Origin: Aquabacterium olei
GTDB taxonomy: Bacteria > Pseudomonadota > Gammaproteobacteria > Burkholderiales > Burkholderiaceae_C
Reading direction: 5' to 3'
NCBI RefSeq assembly: GCF_003100395.1
Contig: NZ_CP029210.1
Coordinates: 3,038,001 to 3,102,000, forward strand
Length of the DNA stretch: 64,000 bases
This document shows positions 28,132 to 36,525 of the stretch, piece after piece (position 1 is the stretch's first letter; every line of letters begins with the position of its first letter). The notes below the pieces were generated by a model. The model saw only the letters and a list, made by a program, of their open reading frames with translations. It was not told the DNA's origin and did not search any database. Made by a program: the position numbers and the translations under genes.

Positions 28132-29898
28132 ATGATGAACAAACGGACACTCCAGACCACCCTCTTTCCGCATGAAGACCACTGCACGGAGGAGCGGCTC
28201 TTCTACGCATCCCTGTCCGGCGGTGTCTGCCATTTTGAAGAGCAGAAGGTCGAGTTGGCACGATACGGGTCGATCGACTTTCTTTCTTATTTCAACGCAT
28301 TCAGCGTTACCGCTTGGCGAAAACTGAACGCCTCGCTTCTGCCCACGGTGCAACTGGAAGGCGTTGGCCGTGTGTTGCTCCGCTTCTGGCTCCACCGCTC
28401 AGAGCAACACAGAACCCTGCTTTCGGAGCAGGTGGTCGACCTGCACGGCACCGCGGAGATCGAGCTGCCCGCCATTCACGATCTGCCCGACGGCCTTCTG
28501 GCGCCCGAGCTCGTGGCTCTGTCAGAGGTCGTGGAGTTGCGCGCACTTCGCTTCGCCGCGCGACAGGAACCGGCACGGTCCATCAGACTGGGCATCGTCA
28601 TCACCCATTTCAATCGCCAGCCGCAGGTTCTTAGCGCAGCGCGCCGACTCAGCCCGTTGTTGCGCGACCCCGTCTTGCAAGACAAGCTCGATATCACGGT
28701 CATCGACAACAGTCAGAACCTACCGCCCGAGATCGAGGAATACGGCATCTCCATCATCCGGAACCTGAATCTGGGAGGATCTGGCGGATTTGCCCGCGGC
28801 ATGCTGCATTACCACCAGTCCGGGCAGTACACGCATTGCCTGTTCATGGACGACGATGCTTCATGTGCGGTCGAGTCCATTCGCCGCACCCTCGCGGCGC
28901 TCGCGTTCGCGCAAGATGACCGGACGGCCATTGCGGGCGCCATGCTGTACGAGGACGAACCCACGCGCATGCACGAGAACGGTGCCCGCTTCGACGGCTC
29001 CTGTCACTCGCTGGACACAGGCAAAGACCTCCGGCAAATCACCGATCTCATCGAAATCAATGAAGTGAAGACCATCGACTATGGCGCGTGGTGGTTTTTC
29101 GCCTTCCCTCTACACCACGCACGGTGCTACCCCTTTCCCTTCTTTGTGCGTGGAGACGACATCGCCTTCGGGCTCTCGAACGAGTTCGTCACCCGCACAC
29201 TCAACGGCGTCTGCTCCTGGCAGGACCGATTTGAAGAGAAGGCATCGCCGCTCACCAATTACCTCGATACGCGCAACCACCTGATGCACACCGTCAGGGG
29301 ACAGGTGAAAAACCCGAAGCGCGCCATCAAGTACCTGTTCGATACGTTTATCAGGCTGAGGCGGGACTCTTACCTGTACGAATCTGCCGAGGCGGCCCTG
29401 CTCGCCGTCGAAGACGTCCTCCAGGGACCCGCATTCTGGCAAGAACACATCGATATGTCGGTGCGGCGCGCACAGATCAACGCAGTCATTACCAAGGAGC
29501 GCCCCAACCCCGTCGAACCTGAGGCCATGCGGCTCTCCCGGCCGCGCCGGCTTTCGAAACGAAAGGCACGGACAGTTGCTCGCCGGTTGACCCTCAACGG
29601 CCTGCTCATTCCCACATGGGCCTTGCGGCGTCGCCCCCTGCTCGTCAAGAAGAGCTTTTCGTGCGATCCGCTGCTGGCCTTCAGGCACCGCCACATCCTG
29701 TACTACAGCCAGCAGACTCGCAAAGGCTTTATCACGAGCCTCGACCGCATGCGGGCCATCCGCATCACTGTTCGAGCATGGCAACTTCAGAGAGAAGTCA
29801 TGCGTCGGATGCCTGAACTCATTTCTCTTTACGGGGATACCAACCAGACCTTGTCCTCAAGGACTTTCTGGGAGGCGGTGTACGGCAAATCAACGTGA
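28132..29898 (+). CDS. GlfT2-like galactofuranosyltransferase
   Basis: A 588-residue protein with the layout of mycobacterial GlfT2: an N-terminal beta-rich domain (about 1-145), a GT-A domain with VITHFNRQPQ, IDNSQN, NLNLGGSGGFARGM and the metal-binding FMDDDAS at about 239-245, then WWFFAFPLHH and FVRGDDIAFGLS, and a helical C-terminal part. It should polymerise or add galactofuranose from UDP-Galf. The glf gene 1.1 kb downstream would supply UDP-Galf, supporting the call. The ATG at 28132 is preferred over an in-frame TTG at 28120. A 174-base gap precedes it, with a weak hairpin at 28042-28061. Confidence 0.85.
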   Translation: MMNKRTLQTTLFPHEDHCTEERLFYASLSGGVCHFEEQKVELARYGSIDFLSYFNAFSVTAWRKLNASLLPTVQLEGVGRVLLRFWLHRSEQHRTLLSEQVVDLHGTAEIELPAIHDLPDGLLAPELVALSEVVELRALRFAARQEPARSIRLGIVITHFNRQPQVLSAARRLSPLLRDPVLQDKLDITVIDNSQNLPPEIEEYGISIIRNLNLGGSGGFARGMLHYHQSGQYTHCLFMDDDASCAVESIRRTLAALAFAQDDRTAIAGAMLYEDEPTRMHENGARFDGSCHSLDTGKDLRQITDLIEINEVKTIDYGAWWFFAFPLHHARCYPFPFFVRGDDIAFGLSNEFVTRTLNGVCSWQDRFEEKASPLTNYLDTRNHLMHTVRGQVKNPKRAIKYLFDTFIRLRRDSYLYESAEAALLAVEDVLQGPAFWQEHIDMSVRRAQINAVITKERPNPVEPEAMRLSRPRRLSKRKARTVARRLTLNGLLIPTWALRRRPLLVKKSFSCDPLLAFRHRHILYYSQQTRKGFITSLDRMRAIRITVRAWQLQREVMRRMPELISLYGDTNQTLSSRTFWEAVYGKST

Positions 29899-29907
29899 GT
29901 CGAGCCT

Positions 29908-30876
29908 TCACGGCGAGCGCACCGTGCCGAGGATCAGCCGCATATACCACCCCGTATCGGGCGGCGTGCGGCCCGACGACAAAAGACTGGCCTCGACCGC
30001 ATCGGCGCGCCCGAGGATCTCGTTGACCCATTGCGTATCGATGTTGGCCCAGTCATGGGTCACCAGAGCCAACTGCCCCGATACCGCCTGTGAGACTTGG
30101 AGCGCCTGCACCAGATCGTCAGACTCGACTTCCATGTGCAGGTCAAGAAAGTCACGCAGTTCGTCTCGCTCGAAAGGTTTCTCCAGCGGGGACGGTCCAT
30201 AGGGTGGAAGCCCCCACCAACGCGTGTCGAGGGAGTTGACTGCTTCCTGTGTGCGCTGAGAGTACGCCAGCCCGAGCATGGCTCGCTTCTTCGAGATTTC
30301 GTCCAGCAGCTGCTGGGCAAGGCCGAGCTGCTCAGCAGCCTCGGGTCCAGTGGGACTCCCGGGAAAGCAATGAGGCTCGATCACGGCAAGAAGCGCCCCG
30401 GGACGAGCTCGATGCTTCACACGCATGAAAAGTTCGGCAATCTCGTACGTTGACAGATGGTGCAGCACCCCATGAAACACATACGCGTCTGCTTCCGGAA
30501 GGCCGTCAACGCTGCGGATGCATTCATACCGGATGTTGCTCCCGGCGTCCGTCGCGCTCGCCAGTCTTAGCTGGTCCTCGGAGAAATCTAGACCCACTGC
30601 TTCGGCCACATGCGGCGCAAAGACCCGGGTGGTCCAACCGTTCCCACACCCGTAATCAACCAGCGTCTGCTTGCCATGCAACCTTCGGGCGAGCAACGCC
30701 ATGTAACGCTGCCGTGCAAGGGGCTGTACGGCTGAGGGAAGGACCCAGAAGAAATCCTCCTCGTCTCTTCCGTAGGACGCCCACCACCGTATCTCATCCT
30801 TGAGATGCTCCTCGTCGGTCACGGCACGCCGCGCAAACCGAGGCAGGACTGCATCTGAAACTGTCAGTGGATACAT
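29908..30876 (-). CDS. Class I SAM-dependent methyltransferase
   Basis: A 322-residue methyltransferase. Motif I is VDYGCGNGWTT at about 72-82, motif II contains AVGLDFSEDQL, and a later motif is FHGVLHHLS. The acceptor is unknown; its place between galactofuranosyltransferase and glf suggests modification of a sugar of this LPS, but it lies on the opposite strand and ends only 9 bases from the preceding gene's stop, so it is transcribed separately. It is divergent from glf with a 123-base gap that should hold both promoters. Confidence 0.85.
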   Translation of the reverse strand: MYPLTVSDAVLPRFARRAVTDEEHLKDEIRWWASYGRDEEDFFWVLPSAVQPLARQRYMALLARRLHGKQTLVDYGCGNGWTTRVFAPHVAEAVGLDFSEDQLRLASATDAGSNIRYECIRSVDGLPEADAYVFHGVLHHLSTYEIAELFMRVKHRARPGALLAVIEPHCFPGSPTGPEAAEQLGLAQQLLDEISKKRAMLGLAYSQRTQEAVNSLDTRWWGLPPYGPSPLEKPFERDELRDFLDLHMEVESDDLVQALQVSQAVSGQLALVTHDWANIDTQWVNEILGRADAVEASLLSSGRTPPDTGWYMRLILGTVRSP

Positions 30877-30999
30877 GGTTGCTCCGGCCTGTGCTCGAAC
30901 ATGGGATGAGGAAGGGTTGCAGTAGACTCGAAGTCATTTTTACAGACTCCAGAGCTCTCGCGCCTGTCGCGTCCCGAGAGAAAACACTGGACCGCATCC

Positions 31000-32094
31000 A
31001 TGAAAGTACTGATCGTCGGAGCCGGCTTTGCCGGCAGCGTGTGCGCCCGTGAACTGGCCGAAGCGGGACACCAGATCCTGCTGGTCGACAAACGTCCCCA
31101 CATCGGGGGCAACGCATATGACGAGGTCGACGAACACGGCGTGTTGGTCCACCCGTATGGCCCTCACATCTTCCACACGAACAGCAAGCGTGTGTTCGAA
31201 TACCTCTCGCGCTTCACTGACTGGCGCTTCTATGAACATCGGGTTCTGGCCAAAGTGGACGAGCAACTGCTGCCCATCCCGATCAACCGCACGACCATCA
31301 ATACCCTGTACGGCAAGAATCTGACCGAGGAGGAAGTGGGCGCCTACCTGGAGTCCGTGCGCGAGCCCCGTGACCCCATTCGCACCAGCGAAGACGTGGT
31401 GCTCTCCAGCGTCGGCAGCGACCTCTGCGAGAAGTTCTTCCGCGGCTACACCCGCAAGCAGTGGGGGCTGGACCTGTCGGAGCTGTCGGCAGGCGTCGCA
31501 GCGCGGATCCCGACCCGGACGAATGACGATGACCGCTATTTCGGCGACACCTTCCAGTTCATGCCGAACGAGGGCTATACCCGCATGTTCGAGCGCATGC
31601 TGGATCACCCGCTGATCGAGGTCCGTCTCGGCACAGATTTCGAGAGCGTCCGCGAAGCCTGGCCTCACGACCACATCGTTTACTCGGGCCCCGTCGACGC
31701 CTTCTACCAATATCGCTTCGGCAAGCTTCCGTATCGCAGCCTGCGTTTCGTACACGAGCACCTGCCCGACCGGAGCCGCATCCAGGACGTCGGCACGGTG
31801 AACTACCCCAACGACCACGAGTACACCCGAATCACCGAGTTCAAGCACCTCACGGGCCAGCAACACCCCGGGACTTCGACCGTCAAGGAGTACCCGCAAG
31901 CCGAGGGCGATCCGTTCTACCCGATTCCCCGCCCCGAGAACGAAGCGCTCTTCAAGCAATACGAGGCACTCGCCGAGCAGGAGACACGGGTGACCTTCAT
32001 CGGCCGCCTTGCCCAGTACCGGTACTACAACATGGACCAGGTCGTCGCCGCAGCCTTGAAGGCCGCAGAGGCCTTGCTTGATGGCAACCGGTGA
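31000..32094 (+). CDS. glf: UDP-galactopyranose mutase
   Basis: A 364-residue FAD enzyme of standard length. It has the dinucleotide-binding start VLIVGAGFAGSVCARELAE, DKRPHIGGNAYD, YGPHIFHTNSKRV, the active-site loop GYTRKQWG, and RTNDDDRYFGDTFQFMPNEGYTRMFERML and GRLAQYRYYNMDQV near the C terminus. It interconverts UDP-galactopyranose and UDP-galactofuranose in the cytosol, feeding the galactofuranosyltransferase upstream. Its end overlaps the region before the DUF707 gene by no coding bases (next start at 32102). Confidence 0.96.
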   Translation: MKVLIVGAGFAGSVCARELAEAGHQILLVDKRPHIGGNAYDEVDEHGVLVHPYGPHIFHTNSKRVFEYLSRFTDWRFYEHRVLAKVDEQLLPIPINRTTINTLYGKNLTEEEVGAYLESVREPRDPIRTSEDVVLSSVGSDLCEKFFRGYTRKQWGLDLSELSAGVAARIPTRTNDDDRYFGDTFQFMPNEGYTRMFERMLDHPLIEVRLGTDFESVREAWPHDHIVYSGPVDAFYQYRFGKLPYRSLRFVHEHLPDRSRIQDVGTVNYPNDHEYTRITEFKHLTGQQHPGTSTVKEYPQAEGDPFYPIPRPENEALFKQYEALAEQETRVTFIGRLAQYRYYNMDQVVAAALKAAEALLDGNR

Positions 32095-32101
32095 TTGTCG
32101 G

Positions 32102-32944
32102 ATGTCAGAGCCCCTCGCCCCGGCCTCGGGCCGTCGCAACCTGGTCATCCTGCGGGCGGGCAACAGCTCGCTGCACAAGGAGTGGATCGCCTCCCCACAC
32201 CGGGATTTCGATCTGTACATCAGCTACTACGGGGCCGATGAAGGGCGGTACGCAGAGGACGCCGAGTATCACGAAATGCGCAAGGGGCCGAAGTGGCCCT
32301 GCATCCACGACCTGCTTGCAACGAGACCCGATCTGATCGAGCGGTATGACGCCTTCTGGTTCCCGGATGACGACATCTCGGCGAGCACCGATACCCTGAA
32401 TCGGATGTTCGCGTTCTTCCACGCGCTGCAACTGGAGCTGGCACAGCCGGCATTGACCCGCGATTCGTACTTCAGTTGGTCGCATCTCCTGCAGCGTGAC
32501 GACTTTCTCGTGCGCTACGTCGCTTTCGTGGAGGTGATGGTCCCCGTCTTCTCCAGAGCCGCCCTGTCCCGCTGCCTGCCCACGTTCAACGAGAACCGCA
32601 GCGGCTGGGGGCTCGATTGGGTCTGGCCATCGCTGTGCAGCAACGGAGACCCGAAGAAGGTCGGCCTCATCGACGCCACACCGGTCAAGCACACACGGCC
32701 TGTGGGCGGAGAGCTCTACAAGAACAATCCGGAAATGGATCCTCGGCGCGAAGCCGAGCGCGTGCACGCTAAATACAATGTGAAGCCGGTCAAAGCGCTG
32801 GCCATTTACCCGCTGAACGGCGGGGTCGGATTCACACAGCCTCCCTGGCTTGAACGCATCCGCCTGGCTATCAAGGTGGCCAATGGCCATCGCAAGTTCC
32901 GACGCAACCAGGCCCGCCGACAGAACCCAACGGACTCCACATGA
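32102..32944 (+). CDS. DUF707 family protein
   Basis: A 280-residue protein of the DUF707 family: NLVILRAGNSSLHKEWI, FDLYISYYG, DAFWFPDDDISAS (an acidic triplet as in GT-A metal sites), FSWSHLL and GWGLDWVWPSLC. The fold suggests a glycosyltransferase-like enzyme; no reaction has been assigned. The start at 32102 was chosen over 32078 because the latter would overlap glf. Its stop overlaps the next start by four bases, so the DUF4254 gene is likely translated with it. Confidence 0.82.
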   Translation: MSEPLAPASGRRNLVILRAGNSSLHKEWIASPHRDFDLYISYYGADEGRYAEDAEYHEMRKGPKWPCIHDLLATRPDLIERYDAFWFPDDDISASTDTLNRMFAFFHALQLELAQPALTRDSYFSWSHLLQRDDFLVRYVAFVEVMVPVFSRAALSRCLPTFNENRSGWGLDWVWPSLCSNGDPKKVGLIDATPVKHTRPVGGELYKNNPEMDPRREAERVHAKYNVKPVKALAIYPLNGGVGFTQPPWLERIRLAIKVANGHRKFRRNQARRQNPTDST

Positions 32945-33615
32945 ACCATCTTCTTGCGCTCGGCGCGGCCGTCGCCTCGCACCACGACACCACCCTCACC
33001 ACCGCCGGCGGCCCTCCCGTGGCCCAACCCATCCCGGCCGAGGGCACCGACCGCCAGGCCCTGCTGTGGCAATGGATCGCCACCAACCACTTCTTCAACA
33101 GCTCCCTCTGGGCTGAAGAAGACCTCGCCCGCCGCACCACGGTCAGCGGCGACGAGATCGCACAGAACAAGCGCGCCATCGACCGATTCAACCAGGCTCG
33201 CAACGACGCCACCGAGCGCGTCGACGAGATCCTGCTGACCGAACTCGGCTTGGTCGATGCCACCTCGGCCCAGACCGACGCGCCTGTCGCCAAGGTGCCG
33301 GCTGGCGCCCGCCTCAACAGCGAGACCGCCGGCAGCATCATCGACCGCATGTCGATCATGGCGCTGAAGATCCACGCCATGCGCGCGCAGACCGAGCGCA
33401 CCGATGTGGATGAAGCCCACCGCACCAGCAGCCAGGTCAAGCTCGACAAGCTGCTGCAGCAGCGCGCCGACCTCGGCCAGTGCCTCGACGAGCTGCTGGC
33501 CGACACGCAGGCCGGCCGCGCCTACTTCAAGGTCTACCGCCAGTTCAAGATGTACAACGACCCGCGCTTCAACCCGGTGCTGGTGGCCGAACAGGCCGCG
33601 CAGGCCAAGGGCTGA
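32941..33615 (+). CDS. DUF4254 family protein
   Basis: A 224-residue, largely helical protein matching DUF4254: LLWQWIATNHFFNSSLWAEEDLARR, IAQNKRAIDRFNQARNDATERVDE, GSIIDRMSIMALKIHAMR and FKMYNDPRFN. The family is found in LPS and O-antigen clusters but its role is unknown. G+C is back to the chromosomal level, unlike some genes before it, and the gene lies directly before waaC with a 15-base gap. Confidence 0.83.
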   Translation: MNHLLALGAAVASHHDTTLTTAGGPPVAQPIPAEGTDRQALLWQWIATNHFFNSSLWAEEDLARRTTVSGDEIAQNKRAIDRFNQARNDATERVDEILLTELGLVDATSAQTDAPVAKVPAGARLNSETAGSIIDRMSIMALKIHAMRAQTERTDVDEAHRTSSQVKLDKLLQQRADLGQCLDELLADTQAGRAYFKVYRQFKMYNDPRFNPVLVAEQAAQAKG

Positions 33616-33630
33616 GATCCGCGCGGCCGC

Positions 33631-34605
33631 ATGCGCATCCTCATCGTCAAGACCAGCTCCATGGGCGATGTCGTCCATGCGCTGCCCGCGGTGTCCGACA
33701 TCGCCCGTGCCTTTCCCGATGCCCAGATCGACTGGCTTGTGGAAAAAGGCTTTGCCGCCATGCCGCAGCAGCACCGGGCGGTTCGCTGCGTGATCACGCT
33801 GCAGTGGCGCAAGTGGCGCAAGAGCCTGCGCTCGCCCGAGACGCGTGCGGCGCTGGCAACCTGGCGGGCCGAGATGGCCCGCGAGCGCTACGACCTCGTC
33901 ATCGACCTCCAGGGCCTGCTCAAGAGCGCCCTGTTCGCCTGCTTCGCGCACGGCCCCCGTGCTGGCTACGACCGCCACAGCGCCCGTGAACCGATCGCCG
34001 CCTTGTTCTACAGCCGCAAGGCCGCGGTCTCGCGCGATCTGCACGCCGTCGATCGCTGCCGGCAACTCGCCGCCGCCCTGCTCGGCTACCCGGTGCCCCA
34101 CACCCCGCCAGACTTCGGCCTGCAGGCCACCACCAACGCCTGGACACCGGGCCCGGGCCCCTTCGCCGCCCTCATCCCCTGTGCCAGCCGGCCGGAAAAG
34201 CTCTGGCCCGAGGCCGACTGGGTGGCCGTGGGCCAGGCGCTCAAAGCGCGCGGCTGGCAGGTCGCCGTCTTCTGGGGCAGCCCGGAAGAAGAACAACGCG
34301 CCCAGGCCATCGCGCAAGCCGTCGGCGGAGCGGTGCCCCCCTTCCTCACCGTGGCCCAGGTGGCCGACAGCCTGGCCCAGGCGCAGGCGGTGGTCGGCCT
34401 CGACACGGGCATGAGCCACCTCGCCGCCGCACACGGTCGACCCACGGTCGGCATCTACTGTGACCACGAACCCGGGCTCGCCGGTCTCCGCGGCAGCGGC
34501 CCCGTCATCAGTCTGGGCGGCAAGGGCCAGGTGCCCACGCGCGCGGCCGTTCTGCAGGCGCTCGACACCGTACTGCAGCCCGCGGTGTCAGAATCCCGGG
34601 TTTGA
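33631..34605 (+). CDS. waaC: Lipopolysaccharide heptosyltransferase I
   Basis: A 324-residue GT9 enzyme with the WaaC pattern: MRILIVKTSSMGDVVHALPAV at the start, DLVIDLQGLLKSAL, GYDRHSAREP, and the donor site PCASRPEKLWPEADW plus VVGLDTGMSHLAAAHGRPTVGIY. It adds the first L-glycero-D-manno-heptose to the Kdo of the inner core. It is clearly distinct from the two tandem GT9 genes 8-10 kb upstream. The exporter gene follows after 25 bases. Confidence 0.94.
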   Translation: MRILIVKTSSMGDVVHALPAVSDIARAFPDAQIDWLVEKGFAAMPQQHRAVRCVITLQWRKWRKSLRSPETRAALATWRAEMARERYDLVIDLQGLLKSALFACFAHGPRAGYDRHSAREPIAALFYSRKAAVSRDLHAVDRCRQLAAALLGYPVPHTPPDFGLQATTNAWTPGPGPFAALIPCASRPEKLWPEADWVAVGQALKARGWQVAVFWGSPEEEQRAQAIAQAVGGAVPPFLTVAQVADSLAQAQAVVGLDTGMSHLAAAHGRPTVGIYCDHEPGLAGLRGSGPVISLGGKGQVPTRAAVLQALDTVLQPAVSESRV

Positions 34606-34630
34606 TCGAACCGCGCCGCCAGGCCGATTT

Positions 34631-36361
34631 ATGGATTTTTCCGACACCTACGCGCGCCTCAAGGGCTACCTGATCCCCCGATGGAAGCAGTTGGCCACGG
34701 CGGTCGGCTTCTTCCTGCTCAGTTCCGCCGTCGAGCCACTGGTGCCGGCCCTGTTCAAGAAACTGATCGACTCGGGCTTCCAGGAAGGCCTGAAGTACCC
34801 GCTGTGGATCGTGCCCATCGTCGTGATCGGGCTGTTCCTGGCGCGCGGGCTGTTCAACTTTGCTGGCACCTTCGTGATGAACCACGCCACGTCGGCCATC
34901 GTGCTCGACCTGCGGCGTGACCTGATGAAGGCGCTGCTGCGCGCCGACGCCAAGCTGTTCACGACCATCAGCCCCGGCATCGCGGTCGCCAAGGTCATCA
35001 ACGACCCGCAGCACGCCTCTGGCGCGCTGGGCAGCTCGGTTATTTCCATCATCCGCGACGCGTCCACGCTGATCTTCCTCGTGGGCTACCTGCTGTATCT
35101 GAACTTCCAGCTCACACTGCTGGCGTTCGTCACGATGCCGCTGCTCGGCTTCAGCGTGAAGCTCATCCGCAAGCGCCTGAATCGCGTCGGCGAGGCGCAG
35201 TATCTGGCCCAGCAAAAGCTGGTGTCCACGGTGGACGACAACGCCCGCGCCTGGCGCGTGGTGCGCACCTTCGACGCGGTCGACTTCGAGCTCGCCCGCT
35301 TCGAGCACGACGCCGTGCACCACCGCCGCATGATCATGAAACAGGTGGCCACCAGCGCCCTGGTCACGCCCGTCACCCAGGTGCTGGCCGCCGTCGGCGT
35401 GTCCATCATCCTCACGCTGGCGATCTGGCAGGCGAGCCAGGGGTCGTCCACGGTGGGCGAGTTCGTCTCGTTCATCACGGCGCTGCTGATGACGATCTCG
35501 CCGATGCGCCACCTGACGGACATCTACACCCCGATCAGTGGCGCCATGATCACGCTGCGTGGCGCGTTCGAGCTGATCAATGCCCCCCCTGAGCCCGACA
35601 ACGGCACGCGCGAACTGGCCACCTCGCGTGGCGACATCGCTTTCGAGAACGTGCGCCTGCAGTACGAAGGCGCCAGCGCGCCGGCCCTGGACGGGCTGAA
35701 CCTGCAGATCCGTGGCGGCGAGACCATCGCGCTGGTCGGCTCGTCCGGCGCCGGCAAGAGCACCGTGGTGAGCGCCCTGCTGCGCTTCGCCCATCCCGAC
35801 AGCGGCCGCATCACGCTCGACGGCACCGACATCGAGGACCTCAGGCTCGCCAGCCTGCGCCGCCACTTCGCCGTGGTCTCGCAGGACATCGTGCTGTTCG
35901 ATGGCTCGGTGGCCCAGAACGTGGCCTATGCCAGCCCGGCTGGCGTCGACCGCGACAAGGTCGAGCGCTGCCTGCGGGCGGCCAACCTCTGGAACCACAT
36001 CCAGACCCTGCCCGATGGGATGGATGCACCCATCGGAACCAACGGGAGCAAGTTCTCGGGCGGCCAGCGCCAGCGCCTCGCCATCGCGCGCGCGCTCTAC
36101 CGCGACGCCGCCATCTGGATCTTCGACGAAGCGACCTCCGCGCTGGATTCCGAATCCGAAGCCGTGGTGCAGCGCTCCATCGAAGACCTGCGCGGCAGCA
36201 AGACGCTCATCCTCATCGCCCACCGCCTCAGCACCATCCGCAACGCCGATCGCATCTACGTGATGGCCGAAGGCCAGGTGGCCGAGCAAGGCAACCATGC
36301 CGAGCTGATGGCGCAAGGCGGCATCTACGCCGGCATGGTGCGCATCCAGTCGGCGCACTGA
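34631..36361 (+). CDS. msbA: MsbA-type lipid A ABC exporter
   Basis: A 576-residue half-transporter. Six transmembrane helices fill about 15-310; the ATPase domain has Walker A GSSGAGKSTV (about 375-384), Q-loop VSQDIVLFDG, signature FSGGQRQRLAIARAL, Walker B WIFDEATSALDSES and the H-loop IAHRLST. Placement right after waaC supports the flipping of core-lipid A. The ATG at 34631 begins MDFSDTYARLKGYL; open frame upstream overlaps waaC. A 164-base non-coding gap follows before pilB. Confidence 0.9.
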   Translation: MDFSDTYARLKGYLIPRWKQLATAVGFFLLSSAVEPLVPALFKKLIDSGFQEGLKYPLWIVPIVVIGLFLARGLFNFAGTFVMNHATSAIVLDLRRDLMKALLRADAKLFTTISPGIAVAKVINDPQHASGALGSSVISIIRDASTLIFLVGYLLYLNFQLTLLAFVTMPLLGFSVKLIRKRLNRVGEAQYLAQQKLVSTVDDNARAWRVVRTFDAVDFELARFEHDAVHHRRMIMKQVATSALVTPVTQVLAAVGVSIILTLAIWQASQGSSTVGEFVSFITALLMTISPMRHLTDIYTPISGAMITLRGAFELINAPPEPDNGTRELATSRGDIAFENVRLQYEGASAPALDGLNLQIRGGETIALVGSSGAGKSTVVSALLRFAHPDSGRITLDGTDIEDLRLASLRRHFAVVSQDIVLFDGSVAQNVAYASPAGVDRDKVERCLRAANLWNHIQTLPDGMDAPIGTNGSKFSGGQRQRLAIARALYRDAAIWIFDEATSALDSESEAVVQRSIEDLRGSKTLILIAHRLSTIRNADRIYVMAEGQVAEQGNHAELMAQGGIYAGMVRIQSAH

Positions 36362-36525
36362 CTGCGCCCCCACTCGGACACCCGTCTGGCGGAAAGGGCA
36401 GGTTTTGCCCCGGCACTTCCACCGTTTACACCGGGTGATGATTGGGGGATCATTTGCTGTTCAAATAGATGCGGTGTGCGCCCGGCCCCGGGGCGCTGTC
36501 CGTCTGTTTCCGAAGCCCGACGATC

